DNA of 56,088 nt from Treponema sp. UBA6988 (GTDB lineage Bacteria; Spirochaetota; Spirochaetia; Treponematales; Treponemataceae): assembly GCA_002448445.1 (NCBI GenBank), contig DJYC01000005.1, positions 1-56,088 of the forward strand, given 5' to 3'. Below the pieces are notes generated by a model. The model was given only the letters and a program-made list of their open reading frames with translations, did no database searches and was not told the DNA's origin. Below, piece by piece: positions 42,454-52,140 of the stretch (position 1 is its first letter; each line of letters begins with the position of its first letter). Position numbers and translations under genes: made by a program.

Positions 42454-44061
42454 TTAACCGCCAATATAATCCAATATTTTTTTTGCCTTGCGTGAATTTT
42501 GGTTCACAACGCGCGTTTTTTTCTTTTCTGTAGCGTCTGGCTTTGCATTGGATTCATCGCCTTCAAGCAGGGCCTTTTCCCTGGCCTCTTTTTCCGCAGC
42601 TTCGTCATAGGCTGGCTGGGCCAAGTCACGGACTGCCTGCATTACGGATGAATACTTGCCCTTTGCAAAGATGTCTAGCCCTGTTCCCTGGGTGGCAGGA
42701 TCGGTGCTTTCTATGTACTGGGCGCAAAGGTCTGCAAATTCGGGGCTGCCGTACTTGGCAAATTCCTTTCCCAAGGCATAGCGTAGGCTAAGATGCTTTC
42801 CGTTCTGCAAAGTGCTTTTTGCAAGCTCCAGAACGTCTGAAATGCCGCTTCCGTTTTCCAAAAGGGCTGCTGCAACCTGTGCCTTGTGCACGTCGGAAGC
42901 CTTTGGGTCTTTTAGAACGCCAATAAGGTATTCATTTCCTTCCGAACTGTTAAGTTTTGCAAGAACCTTGCAGCATTTGTCGCGAACAACCTTCTCTTCC
43001 TTGGTGTCTTTGCAGCGGTAAACAAGGTATGGAACTGCGGATGAAATGCCCTGCTTTTCCACTGTGGAAATGGCTTCAAGGCGGACTTTGTAATGGGAGT
43101 CTCGCAAGGCCTGTTCAATAACCTTGTGGGCACGGTCATCGCTAAAGTTTGAAAGTCCCTTTATTACGTATGCACGGAAATTTGGGTCTTCATCTTCATA
43201 GAGGTCTATAAGAAGGTCCTCTGCTTCGCTTTTACCCATCTGGCCAATAGCCTCTGCGCAGTACATTCTTACGTGGGAATTTTCGTTCTGATCTTCCGCA
43301 AGGGAAGCCATTTTATCGTAGGTTTCAACAGCCTTAAGCTTTCCCAAAACCTTTACAAGGGCCTGTCTCTCCGGAAGGTTAAGGTCTGCCCTTTCCATAA
43401 ACTGAGCCAAAAAGCGGGCTTCGTCACTTCCGCCAACTTCTCCAATGGCAACAAGGGCTTTTAGAAAGAATTCCTCTTCTTCCTTTGCAATGATTTCTAC
43501 AAGTCCTGGCAAGGCACTCTGGCTCTTTACCTTTGAAACGTAATTGAATGAAGCCTCCACCAGATTTGACTTCTTTCCGTAGGGGTCATTTACAATGTCT
43601 ACGGCATAGTCCTCAAGGCAGGGGTCTTCCAAAGCGGCAAAATAGTTAAGAATCTTCTCGCGGACACCGTTGCTCTTTGTTTCCTGGAACAAATCGTATA
43701 CGGCGTTTACAAAGCGGGGATCCTTATTGTCCTTTATTTCCTGAAGGATTTCCACAATCTTGCTTTCAAGTCCAAATTTAAATGCATCCTCGGTTGATTT
43801 TACATATTCATCCGTAGCATGGTCTATGTTCTTTTGCAGGGCTTCGTCTATCTGCTCCGCACTGTATGATTTGGGGCGCTTTGCATCTGGAAAGATTTTT
43901 TCCCTGTTTGGATAGACAAACTCGCTTTCCTCTTCCTCCGCTTCTGCCTGAGCCTGGAGTTCACTTACTGCATCCAGCAAAGCCTGATCATCTGCTTCTG
44001 CCGGAAAAACAAATGCACATAGAGAAAATGCCAATAAAACCAATAAAAAAATCTTATTCAT
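42454..44061 (-). CDS. Secreted HEAT-repeat protein
   Basis: 535 residues: a signal peptide (MNKIFLLVLLAFSLCAFVFP, then AEA), an acidic stretch and about ten HEAT-like helical pairs (ALVAIGEVGGSDEARFLAQF, VRMYCAEAIGQMGKSEAEDL, FRAYVIKGLSNFSDDRAHKV, VRLEAISTVEKQGISSAVPY). It ends with a Lys/Arg tail. HEAT arrays are protein-binding scaffolds; the substrate is unknown. Predicted periplasmic. Ribosome site GAGGA. It lies between tgt and rpe, five bases before the latter. Confidence 0.8.
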   Translation of the reverse strand: MNKIFLLVLLAFSLCAFVFPAEADDQALLDAVSELQAQAEAEEEESEFVYPNREKIFPDAKRPKSYSAEQIDEALQKNIDHATDEYVKSTEDAFKFGLESKIVEILQEIKDNKDPRFVNAVYDLFQETKSNGVREKILNYFAALEDPCLEDYAVDIVNDPYGKKSNLVEASFNYVSKVKSQSALPGLVEIIAKEEEEFFLKALVAIGEVGGSDEARFLAQFMERADLNLPERQALVKVLGKLKAVETYDKMASLAEDQNENSHVRMYCAEAIGQMGKSEAEDLLIDLYEDEDPNFRAYVIKGLSNFSDDRAHKVIEQALRDSHYKVRLEAISTVEKQGISSAVPYLVYRCKDTKEEKVVRDKCCKVLAKLNSSEGNEYLIGVLKDPKASDVHKAQVAAALLENGSGISDVLELAKSTLQNGKHLSLRYALGKEFAKYGSPEFADLCAQYIESTDPATQGTGLDIFAKGKYSSVMQAVRDLAQPAYDEAAEKEAREKALLEGDESNAKPDATEKKKTRVVNQNSRKAKKILDYIGG

Positions 44062-44085
44062 ACTGAATTCCGTCCTCTATTCAAC

Positions 44086-45222
44086 TTAAACAGCATTTGA
44101 CTGAAATTGTTGCAAAAAATTTTCTTTGTACTGTAAATATCGGCCCTGGACGATTGATTCACGAATTTCTTTTACAAAGCGGTGCAAAAAGTAGAGGTTG
44201 TGGTAGCTTGCAAGCATGGAAGAAAGGATTTCCTGCTCGCGGAAGATATGCCTAAGGTAAGCCCTGGAGTAAGTTCTGCACACTTTGCAGTCGCACTGGC
44301 TGTCCACCGGGGAAAAATCATGCTCAAAGCGCTTCTGCTTTATGCTAAGCATGCCGTGGTGGGTAAAATACAGCCCGTGGCGGGCAATTCGCGTTGGTTG
44401 GACGCAGTCAAACATGTCCACGCCGTATTCCACAGCCTGAAGGATGTACTGAGGCGTTCCAATTCCCATAACGTAAAGGGGCTTTTCCTTTGGCAAAAGG
44501 GCCGCCGTATAGGAAAGCATCGAGTTGAATTCCTCCGCTGGCTCCCCTACGCTAAGTCCGCCGATTGCAATACCCGGTGTGTCAAGGGATGCAACAAATT
44601 CCGCGCTCTGCTTTCTAAGGTCTTCAAAAAAATTGCCCTGTACAATAGGAAAGAAAGCACCCTTGTAACCCTGCTCCTTGTGCAAAAGCCATTCCTTGTG
44701 GGCGCGAACTGCCCAGTTACTTGTTATGCGGAGGTCCTTTTCCGCCTGCTTTTTGTCCACACCGTATTCCGTGCAAACGTCAAGCTGCATCTGTATGTCG
44801 CTGTTAAGCTTTACCTGGGTTTGCACAACGTTTTCCGGGGTAAACAAATGCTTGCTTCCGTCTATGTCGCTACGGAAAGTAACACCTTCTTCCTTGATTT
44901 TGCGCAAGGCAGAAAGAGAAAATACCTGGAATCCACCAGAATCAGTAAGAAAATTCTTGTTCCACTTTGTAAAGCCGTGGAGCCCACCAGCCTCCTGAAC
45001 CAAGTCAGCACCGGGGCGCAAATACATGTGGTAAGTGTTGGCAAGTATTATCTCAAAGCCAATTTCGTCAAGAGAATCTTTGTCTACGGCCTTTACGGTT
45101 CCTTTTGTTCCAACCGGCATAAAAACAGGAGTGTGTACGTCTCCATGCGGAAGGTGAATCACACCGGTTCTTGCGCGGCAGCTTTTATCTTCGCTTTCAA
45201 TCTCAAAAAAATGTTCAACCAT
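44086..45222 (-). CDS. tgt: Queuine tRNA-ribosyltransferase
   Basis: A 378-residue TGT that swaps guanine-34 for the queuine precursor in tRNAs with GUN anticodons. Present: HTPVFMPVGTKGTVKAVD, NTYHMYLRPGADLV, the substrate loop LTDSGGFQVFSLSALR, GIAIGGLSVGEPAEE, the nucleophile region VDMFDCVQPTRIARHG and the zinc site CDCKVCRTYSRAYLRH. Canonical length. AGGAAAG precedes the ATG. It is downstream of lptG by 23 bases. Confidence 0.97.
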   Translation of the reverse strand: MVEHFFEIESEDKSCRARTGVIHLPHGDVHTPVFMPVGTKGTVKAVDKDSLDEIGFEIILANTYHMYLRPGADLVQEAGGLHGFTKWNKNFLTDSGGFQVFSLSALRKIKEEGVTFRSDIDGSKHLFTPENVVQTQVKLNSDIQMQLDVCTEYGVDKKQAEKDLRITSNWAVRAHKEWLLHKEQGYKGAFFPIVQGNFFEDLRKQSAEFVASLDTPGIAIGGLSVGEPAEEFNSMLSYTAALLPKEKPLYVMGIGTPQYILQAVEYGVDMFDCVQPTRIARHGLYFTHHGMLSIKQKRFEHDFSPVDSQCDCKVCRTYSRAYLRHIFREQEILSSMLASYHNLYFLHRFVKEIRESIVQGRYLQYKENFLQQFQSNAV

Positions 45223-45245
45223 ATATCTTTCCTGACGCTAAAATA

Positions 45246-46319
45246 TCATGTCTTAGCATACTTTAGCAATAGACAGCTTATGGCTATAAAAAGGAATACC
45301 GGGAACCAGGCACCCGTAAGGGGCGGAATTGTGCCGAACCTTGCCATGAGCATTGTAATCATCTGTATTACATAAAAGAGGACTGCAGCGGAGACGCAGA
45401 GGGCAAGGCTTATGATAAGCACGTTCTTGCGGGTCTTGCCTGAAAGCCCTACCGCGAGGAAAACGACAATAAAGACTACAAAGGGAAAGGAATACTTCTT
45501 GTAGTAAAGCGACCTTGCCTCCCCGCTTGGAAGCCCCGCCTTTTCCAGGTGCGCTATGTATTCCCTTGCCTCCCTGGTGTTTACAGTCTCAACGTTGACT
45601 GTATTGTTGCGGAAAGTTTCCGGCGGTTCCGTAAGAAGGGAAAGATGCTTCTCATCCGGGGAAAGCGCAAGAAAACCTGATTTTTCGTCCCTTTTGTAAA
45701 GCGTTGCATCTGGAAGAAGCCACACACTTTCCCCCCAAAGCGCAAAGGGGGCATAGATAAGGCAGTCAAAGCTCTTGTCCTGGTTTCTGAAGAGGATGTA
45801 GATGTCGGAAAGCGTCATCCCCTCCTCGCTATAGCTGGAAGCCTTCCAGACAATCCTTCCACCGTCGGACATTACCACGATATTGTCGTTGTTAAGGGAT
45901 TTTTCCTTGTGGAGGACAAATTCCTGCATCTTAACCTTCTTGGCATAAGTCGGAACAACGATGTTATCCTCAAAAAAGAAGAGGCCAAAGCTCATTGCAA
46001 GCGCAACGACAAGAAGCGGTGCAGAAAAGCGTATGAGCGATATTCCCGAAGCAAAAACCGCAAGCAGCTCGTTCTTTGCATAAAGGTCGCTAAGCATGTA
46101 GGCCGTGGAAAAAAGAACCGCCATCGGAACCGAATACCATACAGACTTTGGAACATAATGCAATAAAATGCTGCAAACCTGCGTCAGCTGTGCATTCTTT
46201 GAAATATAGCCCCAGAGGTTCATGAACAAATCGGTAAGTATAAGTACAAGCACAAAGAAAAAAAGCGAGCCAAAGAAAACCGTAAAAAATTTTTTGTACA
46301 TGTAAATGACAAGCTTCAT
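45246..46319 (-). CDS. lptG: Lipid export permease, LptG-like
   Basis: A 357-residue YjgP/YjgQ family permease: three N-terminal helices, a large periplasmic beta-jellyroll region (about residues 130-265), and three C-terminal helices (YSFPFVVFIVVFLAVGLSG and onwards). In Gram-negatives LptF and LptG with LptB move lipopolysaccharide off the inner membrane. Treponemes generally lack classical LPS, so the substrate here may be another glycolipid or lipoprotein; that is inference. Four-base overlap (ATGA) with lptF. Which of the two is F or G is judged only from gene order. Confidence 0.85.
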   Translation of the reverse strand: MKLVIYMYKKFFTVFFGSLFFFVLVLILTDLFMNLWGYISKNAQLTQVCSILLHYVPKSVWYSVPMAVLFSTAYMLSDLYAKNELLAVFASGISLIRFSAPLLVVALAMSFGLFFFEDNIVVPTYAKKVKMQEFVLHKEKSLNNDNIVVMSDGGRIVWKASSYSEEGMTLSDIYILFRNQDKSFDCLIYAPFALWGESVWLLPDATLYKRDEKSGFLALSPDEKHLSLLTEPPETFRNNTVNVETVNTREAREYIAHLEKAGLPSGEARSLYYKKYSFPFVVFIVVFLAVGLSGKTRKNVLIISLALCVSAAVLFYVIQMITMLMARFGTIPPLTGAWFPVFLFIAISCLLLKYAKT

Positions 46320-47635
46320 TTTCTCCTAAGCCTCAAGTATAGCCGTATGCCAAAAAATCCAATCACGAAGTTTGGAGTCCACATCATCCAGAACCCGCTG
46401 TAGCCGCCACGCAAGCCGAACATTTGTCCGATAATTGTTGCCGACCAGTAGAGCACGGAAATAATTATACCAAAGATAAGGCCTAGTGTCTGCCCGTCCT
46501 TCTTGCCGAATACCAAGGCAAGGGGAAAGGCCAACAGGGCAAAGAAGATGGAGCCGAAGGGCACGGAAAATTTCTTGTTGAATTCCAGTTTGTACCTGTT
46601 CATCTTCTTGTGGGAAATTCCTTCCTGTCCCTTCATATCCCTTATCTTCTTGGCAAGGTCATAGCTTGTCATTTCGTGAGGCGCAATGTCACCCGTGTAT
46701 TCAATGACCGTATCCTCAAAAACATTAAGGTGCATGGTCTCCGCTTCTATAACGTCGTAATTCTTAGGATGCTGCCTGTCCAAAAGATAAACCAGGGAAT
46801 CATTCAAGTCCATGGACATTATAACCCCCTTGTCCGATGACTTTTTCACGTTAGATTCACCCGAGATAATAAGGCGCTGGGAACCGGAGCTTGAGTCAAA
46901 AAGCACAAGGTCACTCACAGAAGTTCCCTCCACGTCGCCTATTACAAAAACCGAATTGTTCATCTTTTTTATCGAATTGCTTTCAAGTTCAACCGCCGGG
47001 TTTGATGCAACAATCTGCCGTCTCATCTTGTTGTAGTTCAGCGTTCCAAGGGGAAGGAAATAATCGTTCATCACAAAGCTGAATACAGAAATCAGGAGGC
47101 CTATCACTATTACGGGCTTAAGAATAACCGCATACCGCTGCCCGCTTGCACGCAGAATAAGAATCTCGTTGTCCGTTACCATGCGTCCCAGGCACATGAG
47201 AAAGCCAACAAGCGTTGCAAAGGGCGATGACTGGGCAATAACTCCCGGGAGGCAGTATACAATCAGGCGCAGAACAGAGCCAACAGGAACCCTCATGCGG
47301 AGGATTGTTTCCGCCATCAGAAGAATCTGGTTAACAAAAAAAACCACAAAGAAAAAAAGGAAGCAGATGAAAAAATAAATGAAAAGTTCCTTTGAAAAAT
47401 ATTTGGTAAGGACATCCGTCTTTATGTAGTCATAGTCGGCAAGCTTTTCCTCATACAGCCTGGCCTTCTCATAGTTGTTTGTCTTCCTGTAATGATTCAG
47501 GCATAGAAGGAGAAAACTCCGGTGGAATGAAAAGGAGATGACTTTCTCGGCCGCATTCCTTAAGCTGAGGACAATCGTTTTTTTTGCAGCCAGACGGCCT
47601 TGCATATCAGCTTCCGGCAAAAGTCCATTATCCAT
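46316..47635 (-). CDS. lptF: Lipid export permease, LptF-like
   Basis: 439 residues, YjgP/YjgQ family with six helices around a periplasmic region; landmarks include the first helix pair (YFFICFLFFFVVFFVNQILL), FATLVGFLMCLGRMVTDNEI with the ILRASG coupling motif, and the end FALLAFPLALVFGKKDGQTL. An N-terminal cytoplasmic extension of about 80 residues before the first helix is unusual for the family; a GGGG sequence before the ATG and the short gap after dut support it. Confidence 0.85.
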   Translation of the reverse strand: MDNGLLPEADMQGRLAAKKTIVLSLRNAAEKVISFSFHRSFLLLCLNHYRKTNNYEKARLYEEKLADYDYIKTDVLTKYFSKELFIYFFICFLFFFVVFFVNQILLMAETILRMRVPVGSVLRLIVYCLPGVIAQSSPFATLVGFLMCLGRMVTDNEILILRASGQRYAVILKPVIVIGLLISVFSFVMNDYFLPLGTLNYNKMRRQIVASNPAVELESNSIKKMNNSVFVIGDVEGTSVSDLVLFDSSSGSQRLIISGESNVKKSSDKGVIMSMDLNDSLVYLLDRQHPKNYDVIEAETMHLNVFEDTVIEYTGDIAPHEMTSYDLAKKIRDMKGQEGISHKKMNRYKLEFNKKFSVPFGSIFFALLAFPLALVFGKKDGQTLGLIFGIIISVLYWSATIIGQMFGLRGGYSGFWMMWTPNFVIGFFGIRLYLRLRRK

Positions 47636-47647
47636 AAAAAACCCCGG

Positions 47648-48106
47648 TCAGGAATTAACCCCCGTACTGCCAAAGCCACCTTCACCGCGCTCTGTCTGGG
47701 AAAGAAGCTGGGCCTGAACAAAATCCGCCTGGGTAACAGGAGCAAGTATAATCTGGGCAATGCGGTCTCCGCTTTTTACGGTAAAATCCTCTTTGCCAAG
47801 GTTTACAAGCAGAACCTTGAGTTCGCCACGGTAGTCGCTGTCTATCGTGCCCGGAGTGTTCAGCACTGTAACGCCGTTCTTGAATGCAAGCCCGCTCCTT
47901 GGCCTAACCTGAATCTCGTAGCCTTCTGGAATCTCAAAAAAAAGTCCGGTTGGAACAAGTGTGTATTCACCATGATGAATTACGATATCTTCTTTTAAAA
48001 AAGCACAAACGTCAGCACCGGCAGCCCCGCTTGTTTTGTAAACAGGAAGAAGCGCACCTTCGGATGCAACGCACTTTACTTTGACTGTGTTTCTTTTGTC
48101 AGACAT
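47648..48106 (-). CDS. dut: dUTP diphosphatase
   Basis: A 152-residue trimeric dUTPase that turns dUTP into dUMP. All five motifs are seen: GAAGADVCAF, VRPRSGLA, TIDSDYRGE (catalytic Asp), SGDRIAQIILAPV and the C-terminal arm RGEGGFGSTG. Canonical. The start overlaps the 3' end of the M16 peptidase gene by 31 bases. Confidence 0.96.
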   Translation of the reverse strand: MSDKRNTVKVKCVASEGALLPVYKTSGAAGADVCAFLKEDIVIHHGEYTLVPTGLFFEIPEGYEIQVRPRSGLAFKNGVTVLNTPGTIDSDYRGELKVLLVNLGKEDFTVKSGDRIAQIILAPVTQADFVQAQLLSQTERGEGGFGSTGVNS

Positions 48107-49368
48107 AGAATTTCCTTTTTTTGCCTTGAATTGAGTGAAGCTCCGTAAACCAAAACATTCCTCTTTGAATAGTCAAAAAGCTCGTCCACAAGGGAATGGA
48201 TTTCCTCATGCGTTACGGAAGCAACCTTCTTTATTATAGCATCAGATTCCCAGTTAGTGAATCCCATTAGATGATTCCGCTCAAGCCTCTTCATAATGTA
48301 TTCACTGTCCTGGCTTGCAAGAGTTTCCTCCCCGCAAAGATGCTCAATGGAATCATTTATTTCCTGAAGCATAATCGGAGAAGACTTAAGCTTTTCTATC
48401 TCATCCAAAAGCTTCTGCACAACCTGAACAGCCTTGTCCTTTTCGCAGGAAGCATAGGCTCCCCAAAAGGCCTCGTCTTCATAAATAGTAAAAAAGCTGT
48501 AGACCGTATAGCAAAGACCGCTCTGTTCCCTTAAAGACTCAAAGAGACGGCTACTCATGGTGTCGCCAGCAAGGGAATTAAAAACAGAAAGCGTGTAGTA
48601 TTTTTTTTCGTCAAGCGGCATTTTGTAGGGGAACATCATAAAAACTTGGACCCGGTTAAAGTCCGCCTTTACAAGATTAACTCCCGGGTGCCACACGTTG
48701 TTCTTTTCAAAGCGGCATTCGTATGGATAGTTTAATGGCTTTTGGTGCATGGGAAGCTTTTCAAGCTCGCTTACAAGAATATCCTCGTCAATGTTTCCGG
48801 CCGCAGCTACGGTAAGTTCCCCGTGAACAAAATACTTGGCATACCAAACCGCCATCTGTTCACGTGTAATTGCAAGCACGTCTTCCGCAGTACCTGTAAT
48901 GGTCCGTCCCAAGTCCCCGTCGTGCCACAGGGATGCGGCAAGGCAATCAATTGCAGACTCTTCGTCATCATCAAGTACGGCAGAAATTTCGCTTAGCACA
49001 ACGTTCCTTTCCATTTCAAATTCATTCTGGGGAAAGGTGCAGTCGCTGGCCATTGCGCACATCATGCCAAGTGCGGTCTTAAGGTTTTTATTTGAAGCTG
49101 GCAGTGTTGAATAAAGGCAAACGTCTTCCCTCTCGGTAAAGGCATTTACGTAAGCTCCCATTCTGTCAAAGGTGCAGGCAATCTGGTGGGTTGTAAGGGT
49201 AGACGTTCCCTTAAAAAGCATGTGCTCCGTAAAGTGGCTTATTCCGTATTCCCCTTCTTTTTCCAGGCGGCTTCCAACGGTAAAATAAAAGCCTATGCTT
49301 GCGCTCTTGCAGCCTTTCATCTGCTGAACTAAAAGGGTTACGTTGTTCTTAAGAAGTTTTTTAACCAT
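48076..49368 (-). CDS. M16 family zinc peptidase
   Basis: 430 residues. The inverted zinc motif HFTEH (His45, Glu48, His49) in GISHFTEHMLFKGT and the distal ligand region ERNVVLSEISAVLDDDEESA show an active N-terminal M16 half; the C-terminal half (VNLVKADFNRVQVFMMFPYK, RLFESLREQSGLCYTVYSFF) is the inactive domain that closes the clamp. It is similar to the YmxG/PqqL-like processing peptidases often next to pnp. No signal peptide, so cytoplasmic. No ribosome site is evident. First gene of the operon running to 38283. Confidence 0.93.
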   Translation of the reverse strand: MVKKLLKNNVTLLVQQMKGCKSASIGFYFTVGSRLEKEGEYGISHFTEHMLFKGTSTLTTHQIACTFDRMGAYVNAFTEREDVCLYSTLPASNKNLKTALGMMCAMASDCTFPQNEFEMERNVVLSEISAVLDDDEESAIDCLAASLWHDGDLGRTITGTAEDVLAITREQMAVWYAKYFVHGELTVAAAGNIDEDILVSELEKLPMHQKPLNYPYECRFEKNNVWHPGVNLVKADFNRVQVFMMFPYKMPLDEKKYYTLSVFNSLAGDTMSSRLFESLREQSGLCYTVYSFFTIYEDEAFWGAYASCEKDKAVQVVQKLLDEIEKLKSSPIMLQEINDSIEHLCGEETLASQDSEYIMKRLERNHLMGFTNWESDAIIKKVASVTHEEIHSLVDELFDYSKRNVLVYGASLNSRQKKEILCLTKETQSK

Positions 49369-49424
49369 GATTTTTCATTTCTGGAGCATATCCCTATAGA
49401 TTACAGTTCTTACCATTTTTCCGT

Positions 49425-49530
49425 CAAACAAGCAGCGCCAGGGAGGGCGCGTCATTTGTTTGCAGTAAATTGATGCAGTTTTCGTAAGAAAACTGTGTGA
49501 TAAAAATTGCACGGACGCAATTTTTATCAC
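49425..49530. repeat. Three-hairpin element, copy B
   Basis: Hairpin 1: CAAACAA (49425-49431) with TTGTTTG (49456-49462), inner GCGCC (49435-49439) with GGCGC (49446-49450). Hairpin 2: CAGTTTTC (49476-49483), loop GTAA, GAAAACTG (49488-49495). Hairpin 3: GTGATAAAAATTGC (49497-49510), loop ACGGAC, GCAATTTTTATCAC (49517-49530). It lies in the 232-base gap between pnp and the M16 gene, downstream of pnp. Confidence 0.85.
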
Positions 49531-49585
49531 ATCGCCCCCTCCAATCCCGGCTAGGCTTGCCTTTCGAGGGACGCTGGAGGGAACA
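49531..49585 (-). repeat. GC-rich hairpin repeat, short copy R7
   Basis: Minus strand: GGCAAGCCTAGCCGGGATTGG followed by AGGGGGCGAT and then directly hairpin 3 of copy B; to the other side a GTCCCTCGAAAGG word. Only the core of the family is kept. Confidence 0.5.
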
Positions 49586-49600
49586 CTTTTAGATTACAAT

Positions 49601-51697
49601 TTACTTGGACTGTGCTTCCAAAGCGTCAATGTAAGAAAGGTTGAGCCTTCCCATCTTGTCCACTTCAAGAAGCTTTACAGGAATCTGCTGTCCTTCCTTA
49701 AGAACATCAGTTACCTTTTCTACGCGGCTTCTAGAAAGCTTTGAAATGTGGCAAAGACCTTCTTTTCCAGGGAGGATTTCAACAAAGGCACCAAAGTCCA
49801 TGATTCTCTTAACGGTTCCGTTGTAGATTGTACCTGGCTCCGGATCTTCACAGATAGCCTTGACTGCTGCCTTAGCCGCATCAGTTGCCTTTCCTGTCTT
49901 TCCGTAGATTGTAACGGTTCCGTCATCATCAGTATTGATTGTAACTCCGTACTGTGAGCAGAGAGCCTTTACATTCTTTCCGCCTGGTCCAATAAGAGCG
50001 CCAATCTTGTCTACAGGAATCTTAAGGCTGTCAATCTTAGGAGCGTATGCGCTGATTGGCTGAGGCTTGTTGATGCACTGTTCCATTATGTCAAGGATGT
50101 GGTTGCGTCCCCTCTTTGCCTGGTCAAGAGCCTTCTTCATTATGTCCATGGAAACACCGGCAATCTTAATGTCCATCTGGAATCCTGTAATTCCGTCGCG
50201 TGTACCGGCTACCTTAAAGTCCATGTCTCCCAAGTGGTCTTCTTCGCCAAGAATGTCTGAAAGGATAGCGTACTTCTTGTACTGAGGTCCGTCTGTAATA
50301 AGACCCATTGCAATACCAGCAACCATCTTCTTCATAGGAACACCGGCTGCCAAGAGAGAAAGACATCCACCGCATGTAGAAGCCTGTGAAGAAGAACCGT
50401 TAGACTCCATGATTTCAGAGACAACACGGATTGTATAAGGGAATTCCTCGCGGGAAGGAATCATCGGTGCAAGTGAGCGGCGGGCAAGGTTTCCGTGGCC
50501 AATTTCGCGGCGGCCAGTCGTAAGCTTTCCAACTTCACCAACAGAATAAGGCGGGAAGTTGTAGTGCAGGATAAAGTTTTCGCTGCGGTCGCCTTCAATG
50601 TCGTCATAAACCTGTTCGTCCATTGCAGTACCCAATGTGGTAACTGCGAGAGACTGTGTTTCACCGCGTGTGAACAAGGCACTTCCGTGTGGGCGTGGCA
50701 AAACGTTTACTTCGCATGTAATGGGGCGGATGTCTTCTGTTCCGCGTCCGTCAATGCGAAGGCCCTTGTCAAGGATGCTTGAGCGAAGGAGGTTGTACTG
50801 AATGTCGTCAAACAAAGCGTCAAAGAGCTTCTTCTGAGTTTCATCCTCAAGCTGCTCTGCATGGTTTGCGGCAACCTTTGCCTTTACTTCTTTTACTGCG
50901 CTTGAGCGGGCCATCTTTCCCTTAAGGAAGCATGCTTCCTGCATAAGAGGAATAGCCTCGTTCTTGATTGCTTCTTCATTGTCAAGCTTAATGTTAAGAG
51001 GAGCAAGCGGAAGTTTTTCCTTGCCTGCAAGCTTCTGAAGCTCTTCCTGAAGCACACACATGTCGCGGATAAATTCCTGGGCCTTTTCAAGAGCTCCAAG
51101 CATTACGTCTTCTGTGGCTTCCTTTGCACCGCCTTCTACCATTGTAAAGCCGTCTTTTGTACCGGCAACAACAATTTCAAGCTGGGCCTTTTCAATCTGG
51201 TCGTATGTTGGGTTAAGAATATACTCACCGTTGATGTAGATTACGCGTACGCCTGCAACCGGTCCGTGGAAAGGAATGTCGCTTATTGTAACTGCAGCAG
51301 ATGATGCAATTACTGCAAGAATGTCCGGTGGGTTAACGCCGTCTACAGAAACACATGTTGGAACAATCTGAAGTTCGCGTCCGAATGAAGGTTCAAAAAG
51401 TGGGCGCATAGGGCGGTCAATAAGGCGGCTTACAAGAATTTCCTTGTCCTTGGGGCGACCTTCCCTCTTTACAAAACCACCGGGGATTTTTCCGGCTGCA
51501 TAGAATTTTTCATTATAGTCAACTGTTACGGGAACAAAATCAAGGCCTTCCTTTACTTCGCTAGAAGCGCAGATGGTCGCAATAATGGCAGTTCCACCGT
51601 ACTGGGCATAAACACAACCGTTAGCCTGTTTTCCAATTTTTCCTGTTTCAAGAATCAGCTCGCTGTCGCCGATTTTTTTTGTTACTCTTTGTACCAT
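49601..51697 (-). CDS. pnp: Polynucleotide phosphorylase
   Basis: A 698-residue exoribonuclease of the RNA degradosome, phosphorolysing RNA 3' to 5'. Two RNase PH domains (N-terminal EGLDFVPVTVDYNEKFYAAG with GKIPGGFVKREGRP; second HGSALFTRGETQSLAV and EILGEEDHLGDMDFKVAGT-type DHLGDMDFKVAGT), then KH (DKIGALIGPGGKNVKALC) and S1 (GTVKRIMDFGAFVEILPGKE) domains. The start at 51697 (MVQRVTKK) follows GAAGGA; the longer frame is leader sequence. Downstream of rpsO with a terminator-like hairpin between. Confidence 0.96.
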   Translation of the reverse strand: MVQRVTKKIGDSELILETGKIGKQANGCVYAQYGGTAIIATICASSEVKEGLDFVPVTVDYNEKFYAAGKIPGGFVKREGRPKDKEILVSRLIDRPMRPLFEPSFGRELQIVPTCVSVDGVNPPDILAVIASSAAVTISDIPFHGPVAGVRVIYINGEYILNPTYDQIEKAQLEIVVAGTKDGFTMVEGGAKEATEDVMLGALEKAQEFIRDMCVLQEELQKLAGKEKLPLAPLNIKLDNEEAIKNEAIPLMQEACFLKGKMARSSAVKEVKAKVAANHAEQLEDETQKKLFDALFDDIQYNLLRSSILDKGLRIDGRGTEDIRPITCEVNVLPRPHGSALFTRGETQSLAVTTLGTAMDEQVYDDIEGDRSENFILHYNFPPYSVGEVGKLTTGRREIGHGNLARRSLAPMIPSREEFPYTIRVVSEIMESNGSSSQASTCGGCLSLLAAGVPMKKMVAGIAMGLITDGPQYKKYAILSDILGEEDHLGDMDFKVAGTRDGITGFQMDIKIAGVSMDIMKKALDQAKRGRNHILDIMEQCINKPQPISAYAPKIDSLKIPVDKIGALIGPGGKNVKALCSQYGVTINTDDDGTVTIYGKTGKATDAAKAAVKAICEDPEPGTIYNGTVKRIMDFGAFVEILPGKEGLCHISKLSRSRVEKVTDVLKEGQQIPVKLLEVDKMGRLNLSYIDALEAQSK

Positions 51698-51813
51698 TGT
51701 ATCCTTCTTTTGATTCTTTTTTTTAGGATTCATTTTTTTAGGATGAACCCAGGGAGCCTCCGTTTGAACAGCCGGAAGCCCCGGCGCAAGGAACAAAGCC
51801 CTTGCCTTTAAAC

Positions 51814-51851
51814 AAAAAACGGCAGCTTATCCACAAAGGATTGTTGCTGCC
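51814..51851 (-). terminator. rpsO-pnp intergenic hairpin
   Basis: Minus strand: GGCAGC (51851-51846), inner ATCC/GGAT, GCTGCC (51826-51821), then G and six T. It terminates part of the rpsO transcription or is the processing hairpin that controls pnp, as known for this gene pair in enteric bacteria. Confidence 0.8.
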
Positions 51852-51861
51852 ATATTTTAGT

Positions 51862-52131
51862 TTACTTACGGATTCCGAGTTCCTTAATGAGTGCGCGGTA
51901 ACCTTCGAGATTTACGCGCTGCATGTAACGGAGCATCTTGCGCCTCTGTCCAACAACCTTAAGAAGGCTTCTGGAAGCGGTTGTATCCTTAGGGAACTGT
52001 TTGCAGTGAGCGGTCAGCTGTTTGATTCTCTCTGTAAGCAGTGCAATCTGAACTTTTGTGTTGCCGGTGTCAGATGCATTTTCACCGAACTTTGATACGA
52101 CAGAAGATGTCGTTTCTTTTGTAAGTGCCAT
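51862..52131 (-). CDS. rpsO: 30S ribosomal protein S15
   Basis: 89 residues, canonical: TGNTKVQIALLTERIKQLTA, LLKVVGQRRKMLRYMQRVN and the closing RALIKELGIRK. It binds the 16S rRNA central domain. GGAG stands before the ATG. It is ten bases after the truB-type gene and in front of pnp, the usual bacterial order. Confidence 0.97.
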   Translation of the reverse strand: MALTKETTSSVVSKFGENASDTGNTKVQIALLTERIKQLTAHCKQFPKDTTASRSLLKVVGQRRKMLRYMQRVNLEGYRALIKELGIRK

Positions 52132-52140
52132 TACTTACTC

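Noticed and set aside
44182..45375. 397-codon plus-strand open frame opposite tgt and lptG
   Set aside because: The minus strand carries an unmistakable tgt with all motifs; the opposite frame has no family features and is a shadow.
49601..51796. Longer pnp start at 51796
   Set aside because: The extra 33 residues are Pro/Lys-rich leader sequence lying over the intergenic region; MVQRVTKK at 51697 has a ribosome site and matches the family start.
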